From: Parietaria judaica
Lineage: Eukaryota > Streptophyta > Magnoliopsida > Rosales > Urticaceae
Assembly: GCA_954871525.1 (NCBI GenBank)
Contig: OX940865.1
Location: 27,760,420 to 27,824,419 of the forward strand
Direction: 5' to 3'
Length of the DNA: 64,000 nt
The first letter of the stretch is position 1. Each line of letters begins with the position of its first letter. Of this stretch, positions 11,603 to 27,200 are shown piece after piece. The notes under the pieces are model-generated. The model saw only the letters and a program-made list of their open reading frames with translations, was not told where the DNA came from and did no database searches. The translations under genes and the position numbers were made by a program.

Positions 11603-13128
11603 GGAAGCAGAGCTTGAGCTCGTTTGAGTCCGTTTTTTCTGTTTTTTTTAGAGGGCAAAAAATGTAAAACGTTTTAAGCCACTCGTTTCGGATATTTATT
11701 TGGAACCATAATTTTATTTTTATTAATTCCCTTATGTAAAATCAAGACCGAAATTGATTTTCTGCGGGTTTTTGGTCCAATTCTAATTTTTAATTTTTTC
11801 GTATTCCGAATTCAATAGCAGTATACGTATAAATTTGGTAAAAGCCGTCGTGGCCGTTAAAAAAATAATTAATATTTACCGGCATTGAAAATATATAAAT
11901 ACTAAAATTTGGACCGTCATTGTTAACAATTCACATCGATACCACAATACCGGTAAATCGGTTCTTGGTTTTTTATCCATAATGATACTAAAATTTTCAA
12001 ATACTGATATAAATTTAAGAATGATAGAAAAGTTTCATTCCTATCGAGTATTTCGGTAAATGTAATTTTTTTTGGCATTTACATGATTTATACATAAATA
12101 TAATATATATAGCGAGAGATTTTTACATTTTTTTTATGATAGACATTCCATGTAAAATTATAAACATTTTGGGTTAATTACGCGAAAATACTCAATATTT
12201 GGCCATATGCTCTGATAGGTATCCAACTTCAATAAATATAGGCGAAAGTACCCACCGTAACACTTTTGTTCCCGACCAATATCTTTGTTTAACGCCGTTT
12301 GACACCCGCCTACATGACTGTTAAGCTGGCCTCATGCGGCACAAGCCGCCACGTGGCATTTATATATAATTTGTTGTAATTTAAAAAAATATTTTTATGT
12401 TGGAAACTCACTACTTTTGTCACCTATTATTAAAGAGTGTAGTAAGAAATAATGGAGGTGGGGTGAGTGATGTGATTTGCATGTAGATGAAATAATAAGG
12501 TAAAATAGTTGAAGAAATGAGCGAGGGAGTAGATAGAGAAACCGTGGAACTAAAGAGTGAGAATGAAGTGAGAAATGAGGAAATGAAAATGAAAAATTGT
12601 AATATTGCATTAAGCTATAGATAAAAAAAATTATGGATAGATAAGTAATTATACATCGTAAGTGCATAGTAAAATAATTAATACAAACTTAATTTAATAT
12701 ACTAATGAGCATTTCACTATACATAACATTTTAATTTTTTTATAATTATATTGTTCTTTCGTATGGGCCCACACATTTTAAATTTTTACATATATGAATC
12801 ATAATCAAATAATTGTATAAAATGTGAATTTATAAATAGAATATGTTTTTGTTTTTCTTGTAGGAGTAAAATATAATTTTTAAACACATGATATTCAATT
12901 TTTAAAATTAAAACTTTATAATATATGGTATAATGGCATTTTAATACTAAGTGATATCATTTTGAATACATATAATATAATATATGAAAGGCATGATTAC
13001 AGAAACTAAGGCATTTGATACAAAAACTTAAAATAAAAACACACACATGTGCGATTTCATTACAAAATTATATATATATATATATATATAGTGGATGAGC
13101 CAAAATTTCACTTCAGGTAGTCCCCAAA
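11603..13128. other. AT-rich intergenic DNA with dispersed repeat fragments
   Basis: Upstream of the glyoxalase start. Around 12175-12260 is a 'gggttaattacgcgaaaata' segment resembling the dispersed motif seen at 2356 and 24612. 13068-13090 is a TA microsatellite. No supported gene. Confidence 0.55.
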
Positions 13129-13172
13129 ATGTATGGTAAAAATCATACCGATCGGAATTTTTTTTTTTTACC

Positions 13173-13400
13173 AAAACCCGGATACGGACATATCCGGGTC
13201 CGGGAAAAAAAATCCGGAGATATCCGGTTCCGGGTTTTGTTATTTTTATATATTTTAATTCAATCTATTTTCTGGGCCGTTGATCTCGATGATCCAACGG
13301 CCCAGATCAAAAAAAAAATTTAAAAAAAAAAACCCGGATATTTTGATATCCGGGTTACGTAATATCCGGATACGGATATATCCGTATCCGGGTTTTTTTT
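13173..13400. repeat. Compact foldback element rich in CCGGATA palindromes
   Basis: A 228-bp segment bounded by inverted copies of AAAACCCGGATACGGA. Inside are several ATATCC/GGATAT palindromes and a central near-perfect inverted repeat, CTGGGCCGTTGATC (13272-13285) against GATCCAACGGCCCAG (13291-13305). Repeats of the CCCGG core continue to about 13435. It looks like a miniature inverted-repeat element; I could not identify a target-site duplication. Confidence 0.65.
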
Positions 13401-13435
13401 AAATAAAAATGGGTATCCGGGTTTAATCCGGTTGG

Positions 13436-14630
13436 AGATTTTGGGCATTAACTTCAGGTGAAGTATTTTTTTCTTTTTCTTTTCAAGAGTAGTCAAAGAC
13501 GTGCATTTATAACTCCGAGACTGAAACTAACGATATACATTAATGAATTAATGAAAATTACTACCGCTCAAGTACTTTCAGTGTCAAGGCCAAGGATAAG
13601 ATTGTTAATTCATCAACAATTTTCAAATAAAACAAATGGTCCTCATGATTTCTAAAAAAAATCCACAAATCTACTTGTATATACCCAATAAATCAAAAGT
13701 GACACCTAAAGCATAACAAATCAATATTATAACCTTAAAACTAATACATAATTTAATCTTAATATTGCAAAATTAGGATATTGCGAGAAGCGTAATATGA
13801 TATTCAAGCACAAAATGATTATCCGAATAATAATAATAATAAAAAAATAGTTTGGGAAATTTTTTCTTCTATATATTGCTTAGATCGAATATACAGAAAA
13901 TTAGAGTTTAATAAACGTGCAACTATCGAGATTTATAAATTATAAACACTAACTATAGATATTCTCCACTATCCAAAAAATATGGGAAATACTATTTGAA
14001 GTGGTATGTAAATACTAAATATTACTCTCCCACTTTTACATTATTGTTTTTTTTTTCTCTGATGAATTAAATCGTGGCACTATCTCCATTTTATCACGCC
14101 CGAACTATAGTATTCTTTACATATAAATAAAAAACCAGGTGCAGCCCCAGCACCATGTGGCTCCGCCGATGTATATATAATACGAATCATAATTTTATGA
14201 AAAATTTATACAAATATAGTCATAGTAAAAATTAAAATTTCTTCACAAGAGACCGACCGAAAAATGTTTGGAGCACATATTCGCGGAATTGATCGATTTA
14301 GACAGTGCTAAAAAACGATTTTATTGTACGGAGTAATTCATAGCAAATATAGAAGTTACTATAATCAAAGTATGAACTCATTTATTATTTTATTAATTAA
14401 TTAAAGTGTGCATATATATTCCAGTCGCTGAAGAGTCAAGACATTTCAACGAAAAATATCACGTATGTAGACATGAGAATTGAGATCCATCCAAAACAAA
14501 TTTTATCAATCAATGGAAACAAAAGTAAAGTCCTCAAAACAAAATCCATGTTTATACTCGTTGAATTCTCCAAATAATCGTTGGTACGAATAAAAGTAAA
14601 TCGTGACAAGTACTTTCCTTGTCAAATAAG
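13436..14630. other. AT-rich intergenic DNA
   Basis: No gene, RNA or clear repeat boundary recognised. Short frames here have AT-driven composition only. Confidence 0.5.
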
Positions 14631-15113
14631 CTTTCATATTTTTTGCATAACTCCCTCATTTTTTGTCCAAAAATTATAAATATACACTCGTTAAAAAGAT
14701 AAAATATTTATCTACAACTTTATAGTTTTACGTTTCATCATAAAATGTCATTAAGTATATTAAAATTTGCTTGAAACAATTATTTTGCATTAAACTAATG
14801 TCCAATTTTACGTTGTAGTTAAAATTTCGTATTTTTAATTTTTTTTTACAAAACCTATAACAAAAAAGTTATAGATTTATCTCTTATCTTTCCAACCATA
14901 GGTCGTGCATAAAATTTGGACAAAAAATGAGTGAATTATGTCAAAAATACGAAAAGTGCACATAAAAGAGGAATCACTCTCTAGCAGTCAAGTGGCGGAA
15001 AACACGAAAATATCTAACGGATCAAACATTGGGTACATTAGCCGCCGAAAATAAACATTGAGTACATAATCCGCACAAAATCAAACATTGAGTACATTAA
15101 CCGCAATTTACCC
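14631..15113. mobile_element. Half copy (one arm) of the Mutator-like hairpin element found at 48151-49142
   Basis: The 483-bp segment starts 'ctttcatattttttgcataa', matching the centre of the element at 48 kb, and runs colinearly to its right terminus, ending 'gtacattaaccgcaatttac' plus CC. Shared landmarks are 'ccaaccataggtcgtgcata', 'ggaaaacacgaaaatatcta' and 'acattgggtacattagccgc'. The mirror-image left arm is absent, so this is a truncated element or solo arm. Confidence 0.75.
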
Positions 15114-15545
15114 TTATATTTATCAAGTTAAAGGAGTTTATGGTACAATTTTTGGTTATTTAATAATAACATGGTAGAAATCATCAACTAAATGAAGTAA
15201 TGGGCCTTTATATACTATACTTTTCTCTTTATATACTTTTCTCTTTCTATAATATATAAATTGTCGTTATACCGATACTTTTATACCAAGATTAAATACT
15301 TATACCGCAAATTCTCTTTTTATAAATAAATAAAAAGAGGGATCATAGTTGGCAATTAAAGAAAAGTCTAGGGGCATTTCAGATATTATCTTCTTGCTTG
15401 CTTCCCCTCACCAGCGAAGCTTCTCCACACCCTTCCAATTAACCACGTTTGTATTTGTCCTCTCAAAATCCATAAAAAAAGTATTAATAACAAAACAAAA
15501 AATAACAAAGTAAGGGATAATCATGTTAAAAGTACTTAAAGTTTA

Positions 15546-16222
15546 TGTTGGAGATTTCACCCAGCAACCCGATACACAATATCGATGAACCCGAACTAAC
15601 GCGGAACAACACGATAGAATTGGACGGCAAAGACTAGCACTTTATTGATCTTGATGACGTTCGAATTACACAACCGGTTACAAAAGAATCCAATCTTCGT
15701 CTGAAGATGATCTTCCCGTTGAATTCAAACTTACAGCTCTTCCACAGCTCTCTCCGATGACACCACCGTACGCTATCCGAAGAGGAGATGATCTCCGTCT
15801 TGCAGCGGTCTTCATGGTGATCGGAGATGACCCAGACTCCAGAGAATGCTGGCGAACTGAACTCTGGTGCGAACGAACCCCTCGGACGCCGCGAAGAAGC
15901 TCCGACAGATCCACAGAGTGAGTGCCTCTGTCTGTCGTTCCCGAGCCTTCCTTCTTCGTACTCCGTCGTCACCTTCGTCGTCGTATCCACCGTCTGTCTT
16001 GCCTGAGAGGTTCTGTCTCTCAAGAACTCTCTCTCTCCTTGATTTTCTCTCTTTGCTGTTATAATCTGGTGTCCCTTCTTGCTGTTATGAGCGTGCTTAT
16101 ATAGCCGTTGGGTGTGTCCTTCTCGTCCCCGGATGGTGACTGAAAGTCATCACCCGTTAGGCTCCTTATCTTTAAGTGACTGTGACACACATGTATCTTG
16201 TGTCACCGATGGATGATCAACA
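15546..16222 (-). mobile_element. Solo LTR of a second LTR retrotransposon, reverse orientation
   Basis: The 677-bp element has TGTTG...CAACA termini and an exact 5-bp target-site duplication GTTTA (15541-15545 and 16223-16227). On the minus strand it shows LTR order: TGTTGATCATCC start, TATA box CTATATAAG at 16104-16096, a transcribed region, then AATAAA at 15646-15641. The strand call rests on these signals. No internal coding region remains. Short open frames between 15634 and 16104 lie inside the LTR and are not genes. It is unrelated in sequence to the LTR at 955-1678. Confidence 0.88.
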
Positions 16223-16858
16223 GTTTAACTAATTAAGACGACAAAGTCCAAAGTAAAAAATAACGGTAAAAACATTCAAAGTCAAGAAAAATAGAACAGC
16301 ACAAGTTAAGTTTACTTTTTATAATTCAATTCAAATAAAAGAAATGCTAGATAGTTGGATGACGACTGTATCCTAACTATGATCTAATACCACTATCTAA
16401 ATTTCTTTTTGACTAAGGTCCGTCAAGAAAATATATGAAAAAGTACGCCGCTTCATATTTTTCTATTTTGGAGGTTTTATTTTTGTTGTTATTTTTCACT
16501 TTAAACCCTTGCCGGCCCAAACCTAAATTAGATACTTTTACCGCGATTATCCAAAAAATAATAAAAAAACAAAATCCATCGTTCGCTTTGAAGTCCACCC
16601 AACCGCGTAGAGATCCCAGAGTAAGAGCCATGAAAGCACAAAGCTTCCATAAACAACGAGCATCAGTCCAAAGTCAACTCGGTCAAACCCCTTCACACTG
16701 CCGCGTTCACACTACCGCACACGCCTCGCCATGGCCATATATCTACTCCTTCCCCGAGCTTCATCTTCTTCTCCAAACCCAATCCACAGATTCCATCGCA
16801 AACCCAACCAATCGAATCAAACCCAGAGACCGATCGCTGAATCGTGGGGGTTCCTTTC
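16223..16858 (+). other. Promoter and 5' leader region of the HARBI1-like gene
   Basis: About 630 bp between the solo LTR and the start codon. The region becomes C-rich with little G (about 16640-16830), which looks like the 5' leader. No other gene. Confidence 0.5.
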
Positions 16859-18247
16859 ATGGAAGTTCCTTCGTTTCTTAACCAGGAGGACTTTTCCCAC
16901 TTCTGCAGCAACTTCTTCCCGGAAATGGAGGACGGGCTCGGTGTGAACCAGACAGACTCGCGAAAGCGGCGCAGAAAAAGCGAAGAGCAGGACCTCAGAG
17001 GAGTCATCGACTCTCTATTTCTATTTGAAGACGCAGAAGAGAAGCGAGAGGAGACTCAGCTAGGGTTTGATTTTCGTCAGGAGAAACCCCCGATCGAAAT
17101 GGCCGAGTTGGACGATTCCCGTGCCCGGAGAGCTCGCCGGACGGAGAGCTCCGCCCCCGCGGTGGAGGCGAGCACTTCCGGCGGGAGCCACCGGCGACTG
17201 TGGGTGAAGGACCGGTCGCAAGACTGGTGGGACCAGCGGAACAGCCCGGATTTCCCTGAAGAACAGTTCAAGAAGGACTTCAAGATGAGCAGAGCGACGT
17301 TCGATTCGATCTGCGACGAGCTCGACTCGACGGTGACGAAGAAGAACACGATGCTCCGGGACGCGATCCCGGTGCGGCAGCGCGTGGCGGTCTGCGTGTG
17401 GCGGCTCGCGACGGGTGAGCCGCTCCGGGAGGTCTCGAAGCGGTTCGGGCTCGGGATCTCCACATGCCACAAGCTGGTGCTGGAGGTCTGCTCGGCGATC
17501 ACGACGGTTCTGATGCCGAAGTACATCAAGTGGCCGGAGGAGACCGTGGACGAGGTCAAGGCCGGGTTCAAGGCGGTTTCAGGGATGAAATCTGTTTTGG
17601 GGGCTGTGTATACCACTCACGTGCCGATCATCGCGCCGAAGGTGTATGTGTCGGCTTACTTCAACCGGCGGCACACCGAGCGGAACCAGAAGACGTCGTA
17701 CTCAATCACTATCCAGGGCGTGGTGGACTCGCGCGGCTTGTTCTCCGACATCTGCGCTGGCTTCCCAGGGTCGATGTCCGACGACCAGGTGCTCGAGAAG
17801 TCCACGCTGTACAGCCGCGGCCAGCTCGGGCTGCTCGGGGAGGGGTGGGTCGTGGGCGGGCCGAGCTTCCCGCTGCTCGAGTGGATGCTTGTCCCGTACG
17901 TGCAGCCAAACCTGGGGTGGACAAAGGACGTGTTCAACAATAAGGTGGACGCGGTGCGGCGCCCGGCGCGGGAGGCGTTTGCGCGGCTGAAGAGCCGGTG
18001 GGCGAGCCTGCAGAAGCGGACCGAGGTGAAGCTGCAAGACCTTCGGATGGTGCTCGGCGCGTGTTGTACGTTGCACAACATCTGCGAGCTGCGCGGGGAG
18101 GAGATCGACCCCGAATGTACGTTCGAGATCTTCGACGACGAGACGGCAGCGCCCGAGACGGGTCGCGCAGGCACGGCCGGGCAGAGGAGGGACCAGATCG
18201 CTCACAATTTGCTCCACCACAACCTCGCCGGGACTACTTTTCTTTAG
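16859..18247 (+). CDS. Transposase-derived nuclease-like protein (HARBI1/ALP1-like)
   Basis: Single-exon gene of 462 aa from the PIF/Harbinger transposase family domesticated in plants (relatives At4g29780, At5g12010 and ALP1). The first ATG of the frame is at 16859 ('MEVPSFLNQEDFSHF'); codons upstream lack ATG. A basic cluster RKRRRK (about 35-40) may be a nuclear signal. A helix-turn-helix-like region (about 140-215) precedes a DDE_4-like domain. Catalytic positions look damaged: the first Asp, usually before TH, is Tyr251 in 'GAVYTTHVPII', and the expected acidic residue in the 'GDSGYPL' stretch is absent in 'VVGGPSFPL'. The Asp pair 308-309 in 'GSMSDDQVLEKS' and Glu372 in 'REAFARLK' remain. 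There are no flanking terminal repeats, so this is a host gene, probably without transposase activity, likely a chromatin-associated adaptor (inference from ALP1). The coding region is strongly GC-rich. Confidence 0.92.
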   Translation: MEVPSFLNQEDFSHFCSNFFPEMEDGLGVNQTDSRKRRRKSEEQDLRGVIDSLFLFEDAEEKREETQLGFDFRQEKPPIEMAELDDSRARRARRTESSAPAVEASTSGGSHRRLWVKDRSQDWWDQRNSPDFPEEQFKKDFKMSRATFDSICDELDSTVTKKNTMLRDAIPVRQRVAVCVWRLATGEPLREVSKRFGLGISTCHKLVLEVCSAITTVLMPKYIKWPEETVDEVKAGFKAVSGMKSVLGAVYTTHVPIIAPKVYVSAYFNRRHTERNQKTSYSITIQGVVDSRGLFSDICAGFPGSMSDDQVLEKSTLYSRGQLGLLGEGWVVGGPSFPLLEWMLVPYVQPNLGWTKDVFNNKVDAVRRPAREAFARLKSRWASLQKRTEVKLQDLRMVLGACCTLHNICELRGEEIDPECTFEIFDDETAAPETGRAGTAGQRRDQIAHNLLHHNLAGTTFL

Positions 18248-20046
18248 CGCCGACTAAAATAATCGAGCGTCGAGCGGTTCGAAGCGTCGAATGTTAGGCC
18301 GTATCAAAGTTTAGAAATCTTTCAATTTTTGAACAACATTTTTTATTTTATTATACGGAAGATTGTATTTTGCTCATACCATAGATTTACATAGGATTGG
18401 GATTAAATTTTTTATGCAATAAAAACATGATTTGATTGTATTTGCTTTAATGTTTCATTTTTTGGTCATTAAATTTAAACATAAATTATAAGGTACACTT
18501 TTAATTTAAATAAGTTAAGTCAAAAGGAACAAGTACATTTTGTTCGTTATTGTAGTTCCAACGAGAATCCACTATTCAACGGTGTCTAAATTATGAATAT
18601 TTTATATACTTTCTTCATTTTTCTTCTCTAAAATAATAATATTGAATTATGTGTCTGACTTCTGTCGATGATCAACGCGTTTACTCTCGTGTTTTCGGCA
18701 TTTGACATATCACATATGAATTGTCGTTTTGCTAGTTTGATGCTCTGTCTCGCAACATGGTTTGTCTTTTTGGTTAGACTTTTAAAATGCAAATCGAGAA
18801 AATGGTCAACAATTCGTAGTTGTTATATAATTTTTGAGCGACTTCATATTCCGAAACACTTCTCGTTTGTTAATAAAGTCAAAGCGACATTATGATTTCA
18901 AAAAAGAAATCAAAACGACAATAGAGGGACACGTCTTAAAATGTACTTCGCAAAGCAGCCAAAAACGACAGTACAACACGCCCTTATTTCGTACTTTTGT
19001 TTTTATTTAGTCCTCAAATATTGGGGTACCATGAACAAAAATAAAATAAAATTCTGTTAAAACAAAAACAAATAATAATGAAGAACTGTAAGATTAAAAT
19101 AGAAAGTAAATGTAGAATTGTTGGGCATATTTTCAGCACGAGCACGTTAAAAACTCATATTTGGGGGCCGCTACCAAGCTGTCAGCATCATTTTTCCGAG
19201 CTTCGTCGCGAACCAAAGATTCCTTGGTAAAGAGGCATTTTGGGCGAGGCCGGGCCCTGAGGTTGTCGTGTTTAATCGGCCGTCATAGGCTTAGTAAATT
19301 TTAGAGGTTTTACTTTTAAGAGTATTTACTTTATTTTTTTTGTATTTACTTAAATATAAAATAATATATTTAAAAAATTAAGACCTTTAAAGTTACGGAC
19401 TCGAGACGTCGGTCTTGCTCGCTTGTAACCAAGGGCCGGCCTGATTCTGATGCGTATGTACGAAAATCTTAAAATCTATTTCAGGAAGTGATTTCACAAC
19501 ATGGACCGAGGCCTACTCATGCCAATATTCACTCGATCATACGAGAAGGAAAATAATTTTTAATTGGATTCTATAGCCACATTGAAATTTAAATTTTGCA
19601 AAATAACCATAGTTTATAGTTTGTTAAAATGCAATCTCAATATTTATATATGACTATTATGTATCGTTTCTCTTTTTAGTTTACGTAGCATTTCGTGATT
19701 TTTTTTTTAATTTCATAATAATACTTTTATTTTTTAAACTTTAACAAGTATTTTATATGTTTTATACTCTTTGTATTTTAATGTTTAATTACGTATGATT
19801 CGATTTAAACGTGCGATCTCGTAGTTGTGAGTGGCGACGAATCTGGACCGTCGATCAGAGCCACGAATGGTTTGGCGCCATATCAACCTCGCTGAGTTGC
19901 CTCTCCACCTGAGACATTTCCCCTCTCAGGAACAGGTCACACTGACCCCGCCCAATGGGAAGCCGCCACGTGGACCTAGATGAGTCCGTACAACCTCAAA
20001 ACACAGAGACCCGCTTCGTTGTCACATTCGCCAAAAAATCACAAGA
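18248..20046 (+). other. Intergenic region and NDR kinase promoter
   Basis: No gene. 19255-19445 contains two outward-facing 'gggccggcc'-like ends that may be a decayed hAT-type element. TTTGGCGC at 19871-19878 is a perfect E2F-type octamer 195 bp upstream of the kinase ATG. Confidence 0.5.
19871..19878 (+). promoter_or_regulatory. E2F-consensus octamer upstream of NDR kinase
   Basis: TTTGGCGC fits the plant E2F consensus TTTSSCGC. It is 195 bp 5' of the NDR start codon and is followed by C, giving TTTGGCGCC. Function is inferred from position only. Confidence 0.4.
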
Positions 20047-20072
20047 CCAGAGAGAGAGAGAGAGAGAGAGAG

Positions 20073-20074
<2 letters not shown>
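20047..20074 (+). repeat. GA microsatellite in the NDR kinase 5' leader
   Basis: An uninterrupted AG tract runs up to the start codon at 20073. GA tracts are common in plant 5' leaders and are prone to length variation. Confidence 0.8.
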
Positions 20075-24277
<4,203 letters not shown>

Positions 24278-27200
24278 AACCCAATCATATCCAAGAGTCA
24301 ACGGGAAGGTTTGACTTTTTAAAGAAGTCAAAGTGTAGAGTTAACTTGGTCAACCTTGGAGTTTGACTGTTGCTGTCAAAAAATTGTAGTGGAAGTCTGT
24401 GAGTGTGTAACTACCCAGGTTGGCAGTTTTACATACGCCTTCGCTTGTGGCAGTTCTTTTTACCTTATTTATTTACTATTAACTGACCTACTATTGAGTG
24501 TAAAATATGGCACAAGGTATTCTGTGGGCTTTTTTTGAGAGCAAGATAAGAATTCAACTCGCTCTTTTTCTTATGGGCTTTGAAAGTTGAGGATTTTGTT
24601 ACTTAATATTATGGTAAAAGTACCCAAACTCTTTAAAATGAGTGAAACGTAATCTCAAGCTTTTAATTGCGTGTATTAAGTTGCCAAAGACCCGAAATTT
24701 GTTTCCTTCAACTACTTTCGTTGCAATACCATAAGCTAAAATTAATAATAAAACATATTCGTGTCTTTATGACGGAATAATATTAAGACACGTGTTCCAA
24801 ACTAAGCTCTTGATGTTTTCCAACAAGCAACAAAGGACGTAAACATTTTTGCACCTAATTAGAGATCGGGACACGAAAATCCAATTACACAAAAAAGGGT
24901 AACCTAACAATTTTGATTAATAATTTAAGTAAATTATCAATTTACTATGAACACCTTTACGCGTTATAGCTAATTAAAAATCTATATGGTAGCACCATAT
25001 TAATCAACTTTGAGAAAGTGATTTTCACATTGATATATCAATTTTAAGGTTCAAATAATCGATAACCGAATGATGGTCCAATTTTATAAGTTAACCAACT
25101 GGTAAGGGATTACTTGTAAAAATTTAAAAGATGATTAGCGGTGCAGACCGCTGACAATTCCGGGCGGATAATTTGTGACGGTTTGGGGGACAATAAAACT
25201 TAAGGAAAGAAAAAAGAAAACGATTTGAATAGTTTGTTACTCCTTTCCAAATTGACGAATTGTTAGTCAACCCATGACAAGACAATATTCTCACACTTAC
25301 GAAACAAGCGGGAAACAGATTTGCAACACAAAATATTGATTCTACTCCTTTTCAATTGTTTTTAATATTTTATTCTCGTAATTTTATTTTGTAACACACT
25401 AATTTAAACGTGACTCAAATCTCTTTGTATTTATGTATATTTAAAACATTTATTACTCCCCATTCATGAACATTCGTATATTTTATTCATAATCAACCAA
25501 AATTAGTGATCAAAAGCCATATTTACTTGATCATAATATATATATAATTAAATATATATATATATATATTAATGCCAGATAACATTACAGCATAAATACT
25601 AAACTGGGTTAAACTATGTATTTGGGCGTGTTTTGATTTTTTTTCCTTTTCCAAAATATTAATTATCCAGACTGTAATATTATCTTATCAAAGCAATTTA
25701 TGTCATTGCAATCTGTCAAATTCATATTATTTGAATCATCAATCATTATTAATAATTGTACATACTACATAGTAGCAAAGCATATTCATCGAATGAAGAT
25801 GATCAAAGAGACCATTTTTCAAAATTTCTTGCCTTTTAAATTTGAGTTTATTTTTTCCCGTTTTTGCCTGAAAATTGTTTTCTATATGTGTTTCTTTTAG
25901 TGGGGCAATTTATTGGATATATTCTCTTTCAATATTTAATTATTTAATATGACACAGTCACACATGATTCCCAAAACATTTTCTTTCAATCTCTTAACAC
26001 ATTTCACAAGAGATCTCAAATAAAAAGGTATATTATGATACAAAATATTTAATACTCAATACTTGTCTAAATATATTGTTTACGTTAATCATCGATAATA
26101 TATTATGCTTTAAAATATAATTCGAAACATATCTAATAAAATTACGCGAAACCCTGAATATCTAAAATAGTGTTAATATCATCGACGATTATTTTAAAGA
26201 TGACAAAAAAATTATATATTTTTTCTCACACTAAAATTTAATTTTGTGTATAATTATTTAATTAATCAAATGGAAAAGAAGAGACTCCGCAAAGTAAAAC
26301 TTATAGAGCGCGTCGAAACAATGATGTTCACTAAGCAAAATGTCTTTTTAACCGATGACACAAAAATGATAATAAATGCAAACGAAAACTAATGCAAAAC
26401 GTGTCAAGTTGGTAGTGTGGACGAGGCGACAAGCCAAAAAAAGTAAAGACTGGTTTAAGAATCTCAGTTTTAGATTCGTAATTTATTTCTATTTTCTAAA
26501 CTAAAATATAACATCTATTATTCGCATCGAGACGACAGATTCAGAGAATCTAAAGTAAAATTGTACTACGACGGCGTACTTGAACTTGTATTCTTAAATT
26601 ATCGACTTTCAACCCTACGACGCTCGCGAAAAACTCCGTCATTTTAACCTCAGTAAATATCTAAATTCACTAAAATAACCATACTATAATAAACCAAGCA
26701 ACACATAAAGATTAATTGATAAACAAATAAGATTTCCCACAACAATAACTAATATAATAATAATGAAAGAAAGCCGTGATCGTGCTCTAAACGGCGTCGA
26801 ATGAGGGCGAAACGGCGTCGTTTGGCGCATTTAATATCGCGAATCGCTGAATCTAATGTTTCCGACTCTGATCTCCCTCGGCGACCCTAAAAAAGTCCAA
26901 TCGCAAACCCAGAAATAATTATAAATTTAAATCAAAATCAATTTCGGAATCCTCCGTCTCTGATCGCCGATTCTCTGCCTGTTTGGGATCCGAGAAAATC
27001 CCCAATCCGCGAGCTTTCTCGCCCCGATTTTTTTCTATTTAATTCAAGGTGAGCTACTTCATCTTTCTGTGATAATTGCGTGATTCGGTGAGTGACTTCG
27101 TTTTTTTTTTTGGTGATTGAATTTTCTCGGGAGCCAAACAGCTGAAGCTGAGGCTTGCCTGGAAAATTAGTGAGGAAGTAGTTTGCGTGGACCTCGGTCT

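Noticed and set aside
12395..12667. 90-codon minus-strand frame
   Set aside because: Composition is Ser/Leu/Phe/Tyr-rich from AT bias, with no homology I recognise and no flanking exons.
15634..16104. Several 60-129-codon frames on both strands
   Set aside because: They lie wholly inside a solo LTR with exact target-site duplication.
17060..18220. Antisense frames of 136-179 codons opposite the HARBI1-like gene
   Set aside because: Produced by the high GC content of the sense gene; no coding signature of their own.
19250..19445. Possible decayed hAT-type element with 'gggccggcc' ends
   Set aside because: The two ends are suggestive, but I found no convincing terminal inverted repeat alignment or 8-bp duplication.
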